NCBI RefSeq assembly: GCF_003063645.1
Contig: NZ_NESJ01000005.1
Span: 62,001-126,000 of the forward strand
DNA: 64,000 nucleotides
Direction: 5' to 3'
Origin: Limnohabitans sp. 2KL-51
GTDB lineage: Bacteria > Pseudomonadota > Gammaproteobacteria > Burkholderiales > Burkholderiaceae_C
Part shown: positions 32,627 to 42,335 of the stretch, piece by piece
Numbering within the stretch: position 1 is the first letter of the stretch
How the letters are laid out: each line of letters opens with the position of its first letter
Notes under the pieces: model-generated
What the model was told of the DNA's origin: nothing
The model's input: the letters and a program-made list of their open reading frames with translations, nothing else
Database searches by the model: none
Made by a program: the position numbers and the translations under genes

Positions 32627-33637
32627 ATGAAATTGGCGACCTACAAAGACGGCTCACGCGATGGACAACTGGTGGTGGTTTCGCGCGACCTGAGTACCGC
32701 TCATTATGCGACCGGCATCGCCAGCAAGTTGCAGCAAGTGCTGGACGACTGGAACTTTCTGGCCCCCCAGCTCGAAGACCTGTACACCACCCTCAACCAG
32801 GGCAAAGCCCGCCACGCTTTCCCGTTTGACCCGGCGCAATGCATGGCCCCGCTGCCACGTGCCTACCAGTGGGCCGATGGCTCCGCCTACATCAACCATG
32901 TGGAGCTGGTCCGTGCGGCGCGCAACTCCGAAGTGCCCGCCAGTTTTTACACCGACCCGCTGATGTACCAAGGTGGCAGTGACGATCTTCTGGGCCCTTG
33001 CGACCCGGTGGTCTGCGCCAGCGAAGCCTTTGGCATCGACTTTGAAGCCGAGATCGCTGTCATCACCGGCGATGTGCCCATGCAAACCAGCGCTGACGAT
33101 GCGATCGAGAGCGTGCGACTGCTCTTGCTGGCCAATGACGTGAGCCTGCGCAACCTGATACCTGCTGAGCTGGGCAAAGGTTTTGGCTTCTTGCAAAGCA
33201 AACCCGCCACCGCCTTCAGCCCCGTGGCCGTCACGCCCGACGAACTGGGCGACGCCTGGCAAGGCGGCCGCGTGCACCTGACGCTGCAGTCGACTTGGAA
33301 CGGCCGCAAAGTCGGCATGTGCGAAGCCGGCCCCGAGATGACCTTCCACTTTGGTCAGTTGATCGCCCACATCTGCAAAACCCGCAACGTGCGCGCAGGC
33401 TCCATCGTGGGCAGCGGCACCGTGAGCAACAAAAGCGTGGAAGTCAACGGCAAACCTGAGTGGCCAAAAGGCTACAGCTGCATCGCCGAAAAACGCGCCA
33501 TCGAAACCATCCTGGACGGCAAGCCTGGCACCGAATTCATGAAGTTCGGCGACACCATCCGCATCGAGATGAAGGGCCAAAACGGTGAGAGTTTGTTTGG
33601 CGCGATTGAGCAGGAAGTTGTGCCGCTGGAGCGCTAA
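32627..33637 (+). CDS. Fumarylacetoacetate hydrolase family protein
   Basis: A 336-residue protein of the FAH superfamily. It begins MKLATYKDGSRDGQLVVVSRDLSTAHYATGIASKLQQVLDDW and carries metal-site segments FGIDFEAEIAVITGDVP and ANDVSLRNLIPAELGKGFGFLQSKPATAFSPVAVTPDELGDAW, and RAGSIVGSGTVSNKS. Length and opening fit the Burkholderiales fumarylacetoacetase-like group acting late in tyrosine/homogentisate degradation, but hmgA is not adjacent, so I leave the symbol blank. AGG lies upstream of the ATG; control by the divergent IclR protein is likely. Confidence 0.88.
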   Translation: MKLATYKDGSRDGQLVVVSRDLSTAHYATGIASKLQQVLDDWNFLAPQLEDLYTTLNQGKARHAFPFDPAQCMAPLPRAYQWADGSAYINHVELVRAARNSEVPASFYTDPLMYQGGSDDLLGPCDPVVCASEAFGIDFEAEIAVITGDVPMQTSADDAIESVRLLLLANDVSLRNLIPAELGKGFGFLQSKPATAFSPVAVTPDELGDAWQGGRVHLTLQSTWNGRKVGMCEAGPEMTFHFGQLIAHICKTRNVRAGSIVGSGTVSNKSVEVNGKPEWPKGYSCIAEKRAIETILDGKPGTEFMKFGDTIRIEMKGQNGESLFGAIEQEVVPLER

Positions 33638-33660
33638 AGCCAGTAGAGGGTCATTCCCTC

Positions 33661-33703
33661 GTGGGAGACCACCCTGTGGGCGATGGGCGTGGTAAACGCC
33701 CTG
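33661..33703. repeat. Dispersed palindromic intergenic element, copy C (single arm)
   Basis: GTGGGAGACCACCCTGTGGG then CGATGGGCGTGGTAAACGCC then CTG, matching copies A (8694) and B (10572). Contains a small GGGCGT/ACGCCC hairpin. Sits between the FAA-hydrolase stop and the end of the antitoxin gene. Confidence 0.75.
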
Positions 33704-33728
33704 ATCAGACTTAACGTTTGAGTTGCTG

Positions 33729-33989
33729 TCAATCCAAGGATTTGGCCTGAACACGGATACCCAGCTTGGGCGGATCGAAGTCGATGCCTTCACCGCCCGG
33801 AATGCCATCCATCACCTTCAGCAGGGGTGTGGTTGATTTTCCGGCCATGCGGTAGTAGTCGTCGATTTTGAGCAGGGCAAACGCGGGGCGGCCCCATTCG
33901 GTGATGAACACCGGACCCTCTAAGGCGGCACGTTTGACGGCTGAGACGCTTCGCGTGAAGTTGCCGCTTGTGAATGTGTGATTGCCCAT
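33729..33989 (-). CDS. Orphan antitoxin, Phd/YefM family
   Basis: An 86-residue protein starting MGNHTFTSGNFTRSVSAVKRAALEGPVFITEWGRPAFALLKIDDYYRM. The sequence fits the Phd/YefM fold: an N-terminal DNA-binding helix-strand part and the conserved GPVFIT-x-x-GRPA-x-x-L block. Start taken at 33989, where GAGGG is 9 nt upstream, rather than 33998. No toxin gene follows: the 91 bp to the next stop codon hold only a dispersed repeat. The divergent Fic gene is not in the usual Phd-Doc order. Confidence 0.82.
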   Translation of the reverse strand: MGNHTFTSGNFTRSVSAVKRAALEGPVFITEWGRPAFALLKIDDYYRMAGKSTTPLLKVMDGIPGGEGIDFDPPKLGIRVQAKSLD

Positions 33990-34034
33990 GGTCGCCATCC
34001 CTCAGGTTTAAGATTTGTATGTTGCGAGTATGGG

Positions 34035-34050
34035 TTGATTTGTCAATCAA
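34035..34050. promoter_or_regulatory. Inverted repeat upstream of the orphan antitoxin
   Basis: TTGATT-TGTC-AATCAA, 46 bp before the antitoxin start. A plausible autoregulatory operator of the Phd-type protein. The spacing does not fit an FNR box. Confidence 0.45.
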
Positions 34051-34083
34051 ATTTCTCGATCAGCTGCATGCTGCTCGAAGCTG

Positions 34084-34147
34084 TGAGGCGTAAAAAAGCC
34101 ATTTACGCTTCACATGTGAAGCGTAAATCCCTAAAATACGCTTCATG
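34084..34147. promoter_or_regulatory. Palindrome array at the fic promoter
   Basis: A 28-bp perfect palindrome (34101-34128) with half-site ATTTACGCTTCACA. Extra half-sites TGAGGCGTAAA (34084-34094) and TACGCTTCA (34137-34145) flank it, the last ending on the A of the fic start codon. Binding would occlude translation initiation or transcription. The C-terminal winged-helix-like part of Fic, or the neighbouring antitoxin, are candidate binders. Confidence 0.72.
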
Positions 34148-35314
34148 TACCTCTGGCAATCCCCTTGCTGGCCTGAATTTCAGGTTGATTTGACTGCGCT
34201 GCAACCGTCGCTGGCTGGTGCACGCTATGCACAAGGGCGTGCCATGGGGCTGGCCAGTCATCTGCAACTGATTGACCTGGGTGACTTGCAGTTGCAAGGC
34301 TGGGCCGACGAAGCCATCGCCACGGCGCAGATCGAGGGTGAAACGCTGCAAGTCAATTCAGTGCGGGCCTCTGCTGCTCGGCGGCTGGGTTTGGCCGATG
34401 CCAAAGCGCTGGAGCGCGACGCACGCACCGAAGCCACGCTCGATGTGCTGCAAGCGGCCATCGAACAAAGCCAGCAGCCCTTGAGCCACGACACTCTGTA
34501 CGGCTGGCAAGCTGCCTTGTTCCCGACCGGACGCAGCGGCATCCAGAAAATTCGCACAGGCGCTTACCGTGACCATGCCGAACTCATGCAGATCGTCACG
34601 CCGCGTTTGGGCAAGCCCGACATCGTCCATTACCAAGCACCCGATTCGGCCGACGTGCCTGACCAGATGACGCAGCTGATCGACTGGTTCAACAGCAGCC
34701 TGAGCCAAACCGATGGCCTGGTGCGTGCGGCTCTGGCGCACCTGTGGCTAGAAGCCATTCACCCCTTTGAAGACGGCAACGGCCGTGTTGGAAGGGCGCT
34801 GGTAGAAATGGCCCTGGCGCAAGACCTGAAAACCGACAAACGCTTGTGGAGCCTGTCGCAGCAAATGTGGCTGGACCGGGCGGGGTACTACGCCCAACTG
34901 CAAGCGGCCACCGGGCAAGCCCACATGGACGTGACGCCTTGGGTGCAATGGTTTGTGGGCTGTGTGCACAAAGCCGCCGATGCCACCTTTGAGCATATGC
35001 AAGCGGCCATGCGCAAAACCCGCTTCTGGTCAGAACTGCGCGAGCAACACCCGCAACTCACGCCCACCCAAACAAAAGCGATCAACAAGCTCTATGACGT
35101 GGGGCCTGAAGGATTTGCCAACGGCATCAGCACCGAGAAATACGTGAACCTCTGCCGCGTGTCACGCGCCACCGCCTACCGCGAACTCACGGCGCTGTGC
35201 GAGATGGGGGTGTTGGTGCAGACGGGGGCGGGGCGGGGGACGCGGTATTGGCTGCAGGACCTGGATTTAAACCGTTTGCCGCGATTCCCCAGCGATCAGG
35301 CACCTTCAAAGTAA
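34145..35314 (+). CDS. Fic family AMPylation protein, class II autoinhibited
   Basis: A 389-residue Fic protein with an N-terminal DUF4172-type region (WQSPCWPEFQVDLTALQPSLAGARYAQGRAMG). The inhibitory helix motif (S/T)xxxE(G/N) is T60-A-Q-I-E64-G65, placing it in class II. The active-site loop H206-PFEDGNGRVGR-217 is intact. The C-terminal 75 residues (LTPTQTKAINKLYDVG...VSRATAYRELTALCEMGVLVQTGAGRGTRYWL) look like a winged helix. Such proteins transfer AMP to target proteins and are held in check by Glu64. No Shine-Dalgarno is visible; the start is fixed by the conserved N-terminus. Overlaps the convergent mrr gene by 19 bp. Confidence 0.93.
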   Translation: MYLWQSPCWPEFQVDLTALQPSLAGARYAQGRAMGLASHLQLIDLGDLQLQGWADEAIATAQIEGETLQVNSVRASAARRLGLADAKALERDARTEATLDVLQAAIEQSQQPLSHDTLYGWQAALFPTGRSGIQKIRTGAYRDHAELMQIVTPRLGKPDIVHYQAPDSADVPDQMTQLIDWFNSSLSQTDGLVRAALAHLWLEAIHPFEDGNGRVGRALVEMALAQDLKTDKRLWSLSQQMWLDRAGYYAQLQAATGQAHMDVTPWVQWFVGCVHKAADATFEHMQAAMRKTRFWSELREQHPQLTPTQTKAINKLYDVGPEGFANGISTEKYVNLCRVSRATAYRELTALCEMGVLVQTGAGRGTRYWLQDLDLNRLPRFPSDQAPSK

Positions 35315-36207
35315 TCCATGTCAATTTTCTTCAAGACATAGGTCGCCGATTGCGAAACACCAACGTCAAAGTCAATCATCAAACTCGCCAAACGTTGACC
35401 GTCGATCAAAACAACTTTGGTGTCAATGTTTTCAACGTAGATCTTGGCATCTTGGGTATACATCGAGGTCGTGATGAAGACACCTTTTCGTGCACGCTGA
35501 CCTTGAAGAGCACCCACAAATTTTTGAATTTCAGGTCTGCCGACTGACCCCTGCCAGCGCTTTGCTTGAATAAAAATGGTATCGAGTCCGAGGCGATCTT
35601 CTTTGATGATGCCATCAATACCTCCATCACCCGACTGCCCCACTCGCTCCCCCGCGTCTCGCCTAGAACCTCCGTAGCCCATCTTCACAAGCAGCTCAAC
35701 GACCAAGTTTTCGAAGAACTCTGGGGAGCATTCAAGAATCCTACTCAGAAGTTCATCTGCTAATTGATTTCGAAGTTCTTGGTGGGCAAGTTCAATGGTT
35801 TCTGCTGGAGATACTTCTAGACCCTCGCTTCCAGATGAAAGATCTTCGTTACGCGATGGTTTTGATGCGTTTTGGAAGGCAATGAATTCTGGAAATTGCT
35901 CAAGAAATTTGATATTGATGTGTGTGGGATTGTGCTCAAGCACTTGTCTGCCGCGTTGTGTAATGACATAAACACCGCGTTTTGGTGAATCAAGAAGACC
36001 TGCCTTCTTCAGGTAGGTTCGAGCCCAACCAACGCGACTCTTAAAGACAGTCATCTGTCCAGAAGGTAGCAGCGCGGTGAGATCTTCAGGCGTCAATTCA
36101 AATTTTTGTGCAATCCCTTCTTCGGTGTCCTTAGGGGTGTGCTCAGCCCCATCCGAAAGATGGAGGAGGAAAGGAAGCATGCAAGCCTGAAAATCTGGAA
36201 CAGCCAT
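35296..36207 (-). CDS. Mrr-type restriction endonuclease
   Basis: A 303-residue protein with an N-terminal Mrr_N winged helix (AVPDFQACMLPFLLHLSDG...GWARTYLKKAGLLDSPKRGVYVITQRGRQVL) and a C-terminal Mrr_cat PD-(D/E)xK nuclease domain. The catalytic core runs FENLVVELLVKMGYGGSRRDAGERVGQSGDGGIDGIIKEDRLGLDTIFIQAKRWQG, with Asp in GGIDG and QAK as the E/QxK element. Mrr cuts methylated or foreign DNA. The start is the ATG at 36207 rather than a TTG 12 bp earlier. Base composition is visibly more AT-rich than its neighbours, suggesting recent acquisition. Confidence 0.9.
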   Translation of the reverse strand: MAVPDFQACMLPFLLHLSDGAEHTPKDTEEGIAQKFELTPEDLTALLPSGQMTVFKSRVGWARTYLKKAGLLDSPKRGVYVITQRGRQVLEHNPTHINIKFLEQFPEFIAFQNASKPSRNEDLSSGSEGLEVSPAETIELAHQELRNQLADELLSRILECSPEFFENLVVELLVKMGYGGSRRDAGERVGQSGDGGIDGIIKEDRLGLDTIFIQAKRWQGSVGRPEIQKFVGALQGQRARKGVFITTSMYTQDAKIYVENIDTKVVLIDGQRLASLMIDFDVGVSQSATYVLKKIDMDYFEGA

Positions 36208-36277
36208 AGAGGGACTCAATGAAGTTAACGCGATTTTGTGGCCCGAAAGCCAGAAACTCTGGAAATGGCACTCGAAG

Positions 36278-37756
36278 TCAGCCCAGCTTCTTCATCAACA
36301 ACGCATTGACCTGCCCCGGATTGGCCTTGCCCTTGCTGGCTTTCATGATCGGGCCGACCAGGCCGTTCAGTGCCTTGGCGTTGCCCGCCTTGAACTCTTC
36401 GACGTTCTTGGGGTTGGCGGCCAGCACTTCGTCGATGATTTTTTCCAGCTCACCGGTGTCGTTCATTTGCTTGAGGCCTTTGGCTTCGATGATGGCGTCG
36501 ACTTCGCCTTCTTTATTCCACAAGCCTTCAAACACTTGACGCGCCGCGTTGTTGCTGATGGTGTTGTCGCTGATGCGGCCGATGAGTGCCGCAAGTTGGG
36601 CTGCGCTCACCGGGGCTTGCTCGATGTCCAGCTCGCTGGCATTCAGGCGGCGTGAGACTTCGCCCATGATCCAGTTGCTGGCCAGTTTGGGCTGACCGCA
36701 TGCCTTGGCGGTGGCTTCAAAGTAGGCGGCAACCGCCTTGCTTTGCGTGAGTTGCGTGGCGTCGTATTCGGGCAGCGCGTACTCTTTAACGAAGCGCTCG
36801 CCCATCACGCGGGGCAGCTCGGCCATTTCGCCTTTGACGCGCTCGACCCAGTCGCGGCCAATCACCAGGGGTGGCAGGTCCGGGTCCGGAAAGTAGCGGT
36901 AGTCGGCGGCGTCTTCCTTGGTACGCATGGCGCGGGTTTCGCCCGTGTCGGGGTCGAACAGCACGGTGGCTTGCTGGATGGTGTGGCCGTCTTCGATTTG
37001 GTCGATCTGCCAACGCACTTCGTAGTCGATGGCTTGCTGCATGAACTTGAAGCTGTTCAGGTTCTTGATCTCGCGGCGTGTGCCCAGCTGGCCACCGGGC
37101 TTGCGCACCGACACGTTGGCGTCGCAGCGGAAGCTGCCTTCTTGCATGTTGCCGTCGCAAATGCCGATCCAGGTGACGATTTTGTGCAGTTCTTTGGCGT
37201 AGGCCACGGCCTCTTCGCTGCTGCGCATGTCGGGCTGGGTCACGATTTCCAGCAAAGGCGTGCCAGCGCGGTTCAGGTCAATGCCGGACTGGCCACGGCC
37301 ATCTCCGATGGACGCTCCCAAGCTCGAGTCTTCGTGCAGCGACTTGCCCGCGTCTTCTTCGAGGTGGGCACGCTCCAGGCGCACGGTTTTGCGAACGGTC
37401 TCTTTGCCCACTTCCAAGAAGAACGACACCTCGCCGCCTTGCACTACGGGGATCTCAAACTGGCTGATCTGGTAGCCCTTGGGCAGGTCGGGGTAGAAGT
37501 AGTTTTTGCGCGCAAAGATGCTCCGCTCGGCAATGTGCGCGTTGATGGCCAAGCCAAATTCGATGGCTCGTTCTACGGCGCCGATGTTCATCACGGGCAG
37601 CGTGCCGGGCAGGGCCATGTCCACCGCACAAGCTTGCGTGTTGGGCTCGGCACCAAACGCCACCGAGGCACGGCTGAAGATCTTGCTCTTGGTCGAGAGT
37701 TGGGCGTGTGTTTCAAAGCCGATGACGACTTCGTAGCCTTGGACGAGTTTGCTCAT
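36278..37756 (-). CDS. gatB: Asp-tRNA(Asn)/Glu-tRNA(Gln) amidotransferase subunit B
   Basis: A 492-residue Gat[136 protein letters not shown] and [13 protein letters not shown]. The tail has the helical and YqeY-like domains. It is the kinase/tRNA-binding subunit of the transamidation complex. Last gene of gatC-gatA-gatB, 5 bp after gatA. Confidence 0.98.
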   Translation of the reverse strand: MSKLVQGYEVVIGFETHAQLSTKSKIFSRASVAFGAEPNTQACAVDMALPGTLPVMNIGAVERAIEFGLAINAHIAERSIFARKNYFYPDLPKGYQISQFEIPVVQGGEVSFFLEVGKETVRKTVRLERAHLEEDAGKSLHEDSSLGASIGDGRGQSGIDLNRAGTPLLEIVTQPDMRSSEEAVAYAKELHKIVTWIGICDGNMQEGSFRCDANVSVRKPGGQLGTRREIKNLNSFKFMQQAIDYEVRWQIDQIEDGHTIQQATVLFDPDTGETRAMRTKEDAADYRYFPDPDLPPLVIGRDWVERVKGEMAELPRVMGERFVKEYALPEYDATQLTQSKAVAAYFEATAKACGQPKLASNWIMGEVSRRLNASELDIEQAPVSAAQLAALIGRISDNTISNNAARQVFEGLWNKEGEVDAIIEAKGLKQMNDTGELEKIIDEVLAANPKNVEEFKAGNAKALNGLVGPIMKASKGKANPGQVNALLMKKLG

Positions 37757-37761
37757 GGTGT

Positions 37762-39249
37762 TCAGACTCCTGCCGGTTTTTGCAGGTGGAAATCGGTGGC
37801 TTGTTGCAGGCGGTGTGCGGCGTTAAGCAGCTGGGCTTCCTTGAAGTAGTTGCCGATCAACTGCAGGCCCACGGGCATATTGCCCGCGCCAAAGCCTGCG
37901 GGCACGCTCATGCCGGGCAGGCCCGCCAGCGATGCGGGCAGGGTGAAGATGTCGGCCAGGTAGTCGGCAACCGGGTCGCCCGCGTTCTCGCCAAACTTCC
38001 AAGCCACCGACGGGGCCACGGGGCCTGCGATGACGTCGCATTCTTTGAACGCGTTTTGGAAGTCGTCGGCGATCATGCGGCGGATTTTTTGGGCCTGCAG
38101 GTAGTAGGCGTCGTAGTAGCCGTGACTCAGCACGTAGGCACCCGTCATGATGCGGCGCTTGACCTCGTTGCCAAAGCCTTCGGCGCGGGTCTTTTTGTAC
38201 ATGTCCACCAGGTCGGTGTAGTCCTTGGCGCGGTGGCCAAACTTCACGCCGTCAAAGCGGCTGAGGTTGGAGCTGGCTTCGGCCGGGGCAATGATGTAGT
38301 ACACCGGAATCGACAATTCGGTGCGCGGCAGACTGATGGGCACCAGCTTGGCACCGAGCTTTTCGTATTCGCGCAAAGCACCATCGACGGCGGCACGCAC
38401 ATCGGCGCTCAGGCCCTCGCCAAAGAACTCTTTAGGAATGCCAATGCGCAGGCCTTCGATTGAGTTGTTGAGTGACGCGGTGAAGTCTTCGGCAGGCACG
38501 TCGAGCGAGGTGGAGTCGCGGTCAAGATCAGAGCCGCACATGGCGCTCAGCAACAGCGCGCAGTCTTCGGCGGTGCGGGCCATGGGGCCGCCTTGGTCAA
38601 GGCTGGAGGCGTAGGCGATCATGCCGTAGCGGCTGGCGCGGCCATAGGTGGGCTTGATGCCGGTGATGCCGCAAAAGCTGGCGGGCTGGCGGATCGAGCC
38701 GCCTGTGTCGGTGCCGGTGGCCGCAGGCACCAAGCGTGCCGCCACAGCGGCGGCGCTTCCGCCCGACGAGCCACCGGGAACGCGGGCCGTGTCCCAGGGG
38801 TTGGTGACTTTGCCAAAAGCTGAGTTTTCGTTGGCCGAACCCATAGCGAACTCGTCGCAGTTGAGCTTGCCTACGGTCACCATGCCTGCGCCGCCCGATG
38901 CAGACGCGCCGAGTTTTTGCACCAGCGTGGCGTCAAATGGCGATCGGTAACCGGTCAGGATTTTGGAGCCTGCAGTGGTGGCGAAGTCGCGGGTCACAAA
39001 CACGTCTTTGTGGCCCACAGGCACGCCTTCGAGTGGGCCTGCGGTGCCAGCGGCCAAGCGAGCGTCGCTCGCTTGCGCTTGGGCCAGCGTCACTTCGCTG
39101 TCGATATCGAGGAACGCGTTGTGCGGGTTGCCGCCCAGTCGGGCCAAAAAACCGGTGGCCACTTCTACAGCGCTCACCTGTTTGGTCTTGAGGGCCTGGG
39201 CCAGTTCGGCCACGGTCATGTCATGAAAAGAATTCATCGTGCGGCTCAC
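37762..39249 (-). CDS. gatA: Asp-tRNA(Asn)/Glu-tRNA(Gln) amidotransferase subunit A
   Basis: A 495-residue amidase-signature protein. [28 protein letters not shown] carries the catalytic Lys, and [45 protein letters not shown] the Ser-cisSer pair. [14 protein letters not shown] and the C-terminal [33 protein letters not shown] are typical. It releases ammonia from glutamine or asparagine. The GTG start at 39249 overlaps the gatC stop as GTGA and has AAGGTGAT 5 nt upstream; an ATG at 39237 is the alternative. Confidence 0.97.
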   Translation of the reverse strand: MSRTMNSFHDMTVAELAQALKTKQVSAVEVATGFLARLGGNPHNAFLDIDSEVTLAQAQASDARLAAGTAGPLEGVPVGHKDVFVTRDFATTAGSKILTGYRSPFDATLVQKLGASASGGAGMVTVGKLNCDEFAMGSANENSAFGKVTNPWDTARVPGGSSGGSAAAVAARLVPAATGTDTGGSIRQPASFCGITGIKPTYGRASRYGMIAYASSLDQGGPMARTAEDCALLLSAMCGSDLDRDSTSLDVPAEDFTASLNNSIEGLRIGIPKEFFGEGLSADVRAAVDGALREYEKLGAKLVPISLPRTELSIPVYYIIAPAEASSNLSRFDGVKFGHRAKDYTDLVDMYKKTRAEGFGNEVKRRIMTGAYVLSHGYYDAYYLQAQKIRRMIADDFQNAFKECDVIAGPVAPSVAWKFGENAGDPVADYLADIFTLPASLAGLPGMSVPAGFGAGNMPVGLQLIGNYFKEAQLLNAAHRLQQATDFHLQKPAGV

Positions 39250-39545
39250 TCGATCACCTTGGGCACCAAAAACAGCCCACGCTCGACGGCGGGGGCGCTG
39301 CGCTGGTTCAGGTCGCGTTGATTGGGTTCGCTGGCTACGTCTGGCCGTAGGCGCAGCGTGATGTCCTGGATGGCGGCCACGGGGTGGGCCATCGGCTCTA
39401 TGCCGGAGGTGTCCACGGCCTGCATGGCCTGGACGATGCCGAAAAAGCCATTGATTTGCGTGAGCATGCGCTCACTTTCTTCGGGTTTAAGCTCCAGCCG
39501 AGCCAAATTGGCGATGCGGGCAATATCCTGTGGGGTCAGCGACAT
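39246..39545 (-). CDS. gatC: Asp-tRNA(Asn)/Glu-tRNA(Gln) amidotransferase subunit C
   Basis: A 99-residue Gat[100 protein letters not shown]. The N-terminal helical half and the GIEPMxHP-x-LRxD-x-APxxxxGxFxVPKVIE tail are the family pattern. It stabilises the GatA-GatB complex. Transcribed divergently from mreB. Confidence 0.97.
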   Translation of the reverse strand: MSLTPQDIARIANLARLELKPEESERMLTQINGFFGIVQAMQAVDTSGIEPMAHPVAAIQDITLRLRPDVASEPNQRDLNQRSAPAVERGLFLVPKVIE

Positions 39546-39664
39546 GGTTTGAAAAAGGGGGTGTAAAGGTCGATTTTTCCAGGCCTGACTGCGATGGCGC
39601 ACGCGCGACGCGTCAGGGGATCGGGTATTATCCCGTGTTTGCTGAAGGGTTCGGAACGCCCTGA

Positions 39665-40804
<1,140 letters not shown>

Positions 40805-40873
40805 GAACAGGGCGGTTGCAGTTTTCCTGCAACCCAACTTTTCCAACCCACCACCATCCGGTGCAATTGAACC

Positions 40874-41815
40874 ATGGCCCTGGATACGCTTGAACGCAGT
40901 ACCCCCCCGACCTTCCGGCAGGGCTTGTCCATCACGTCCAAGACCTTGCTGCTGGGGCTGCTCGCGGTGTTGCTGATGGCGGCCGACCATCGTTTACAGA
41001 TCTCCCAACCTATCCGTTCGGGTGTGGCCTTGGTTCTTGCCCCTTTGCAGTGGGTGTCACTGCAGCCGGTGAATGCGGTCAACGCCCTGACGCGTTATTT
41101 TGGTAATCTGGAAGAGGCGCAAGATGCGGCCTTGAGCTTTCAGACCCGTACCATCGCACAGGCCCAACGTTTGCAGCAAGTGGAGCAACTCAGTCAGGAA
41201 AACGCCCATTTGCGGCAACTGCTCGATTTGCGGTCCCAAGTGGCAGGCCCGTCCAAGGCGGTGCAGGTGCTCTACGACACCTCTGACCCCTATACACAAC
41301 GTGTGGTGGTGGACCGTGGCCTGATGGCTGGCATTGTCCCAGGCTCGGCGGTCATCGACACGACCGGGGTGGTCGGTCAGGTCACCCGCGTTTACCCCTT
41401 GGTCAGCGAAGTCACTCTGCTGACCGATCGGACTCAGAGCATTCCGGTCATGAACGCCCGAACGGGCAGCCGTCATGTGGCCAATGGCGATCCTCAAGCA
41501 CTGAGCGGCTCGCTTGACTTGAAGTTTGTGCCTGCAGGTGCAGACATGCAAAAAGGCGATCTGCTGACCACCAGTGGCATCGATGGTGTGTACCCAGCAG
41601 GCTTGCATGTAGGGCGCATTGCCCGGATTGATCGCCGAGTGGACTCGTCGTTTGCCCGTGTACATGCCGAGCCTATGGCCACAGAGCGTGGTCGTCATTT
41701 GCTGGTTTTACAGCCGGTCAAGGACTGGCCCGAGCCGCCAAAGCCAGAGCCGATCAAAGCGCCCAAAGCCAAGTCTCAAGTGCCCGCCATGCCCCCCGTA
41801 GGAGCCAAGCCATGA
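40874..41815 (+). CDS. mreC: Rod shape-determining protein MreC
   Basis: A 313-residue protein with one N-terminal membrane helix (LLLGLLAVLLMAADHRLQI), a coiled-coil stretch (RTIAQAQRLQQVEQLSQENAHLRQLLDLRSQV) and the MreC beta domain (VVVDRGLMAGIVPGSAVIDTTGVVGQVTRVYPLVSEVTLLTDRTQSIPVMNART, GDLLTTSGIDGVYPAGLHVGRI). The tail is Pro/Lys-rich (PEPPKPEPIKAPKAKS). It links MreB to PBP2 in the periplasm. Overlaps mreD by 4 bp. Confidence 0.97.
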   Translation: MALDTLERSTPPTFRQGLSITSKTLLLGLLAVLLMAADHRLQISQPIRSGVALVLAPLQWVSLQPVNAVNALTRYFGNLEEAQDAALSFQTRTIAQAQRLQQVEQLSQENAHLRQLLDLRSQVAGPSKAVQVLYDTSDPYTQRVVVDRGLMAGIVPGSAVIDTTGVVGQVTRVYPLVSEVTLLTDRTQSIPVMNARTGSRHVANGDPQALSGSLDLKFVPAGADMQKGDLLTTSGIDGVYPAGLHVGRIARIDRRVDSSFARVHAEPMATERGRHLLVLQPVKDWPEPPKPEPIKAPKAKSQVPAMPPVGAKP

Positions 41816-42333
41816 TCATGCCCGCAGGGCGTCCCCTGCTCTTGCCTGCCAATCCCAAGTTCATTGCCATGAGTTTTGTCTTGGCCTTGTTGCTGCACAT
41901 GTGGTTGGGTCTCTTGGGCTGGTACTGGCTGCCCGATGTGCTGGCCATTGTGATGGTCTTTTGGACCGTGCACCAACCACGCCGAGTGGGGTTAGTGCTG
42001 GCCTTTTTGCTGGGCTTGGCCCTGGATGTTCACGAGTCCGCCTTATTGGGGCAAAACGCGCTGTCTTATGTGGTGCTGTCTGGACTGGCCACGGTGGCGC
42101 AGCGGCGGATGGATTGGTTCCCCTTGCGAGAGCAGGCGTTACAAATTTTGCCGCTCTTTGTGGTCGCTGCCCTTGTGGAGTGGCTCACAAGACTGGTGGC
42201 GCATGATGCCTGGCCCGCATGGAGTCAGCTGCCAGGGCCTTTGCTGCAGGCGGCCTTGTGGCCCTTGGTGGGGGCCTTGCTGCTGGCACCCCAACGTCGC
42301 GCTTTTGAGCGTGACGACATCCGTCCGCTTTGA
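41812..42333 (+). CDS. mreD: Rod shape-determining protein MreD
   Basis: A 173-residue inner-membrane protein with five to six hydrophobic helices, including FIAMSFVLALLLHMWLGLLGWYWLPDVLAIVMVFWTVHQP, GLVLAFLLGLALDVHESALLGQNALSYVVLSGLATVAQRRMDWFPL and ALWPLVGALLLAPQRR. The FWTVHQPRRVG and GLALDVHESALLGQNAL blocks are typical of betaproteobacterial MreD. Overlaps mreC by ATGA and ends 2 bp before mrdA. Confidence 0.95.
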   Translation: MIMPAGRPLLLPANPKFIAMSFVLALLLHMWLGLLGWYWLPDVLAIVMVFWTVHQPRRVGLVLAFLLGLALDVHESALLGQNALSYVVLSGLATVAQRRMDWFPLREQALQILPLFVVAALVEWLTRLVAHDAWPAWSQLPGPLLQAALWPLVGALLLAPQRRAFERDDIRPL

Positions 42334-42335
42334 GC

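Noticed and set aside
34035..34050. FNR box upstream of the antitoxin
   Set aside because: TTGAT and ATCAA are separated by six rather than four bases, so it does not fit the FNR consensus.
33729..35314. The antitoxin and Fic protein as a Phd-Doc toxin-antitoxin pair
   Set aside because: The genes are divergent rather than co-directional, Fic is 389 residues (Doc is about 126) and carries its own inhibitory motif at residues 60-65.
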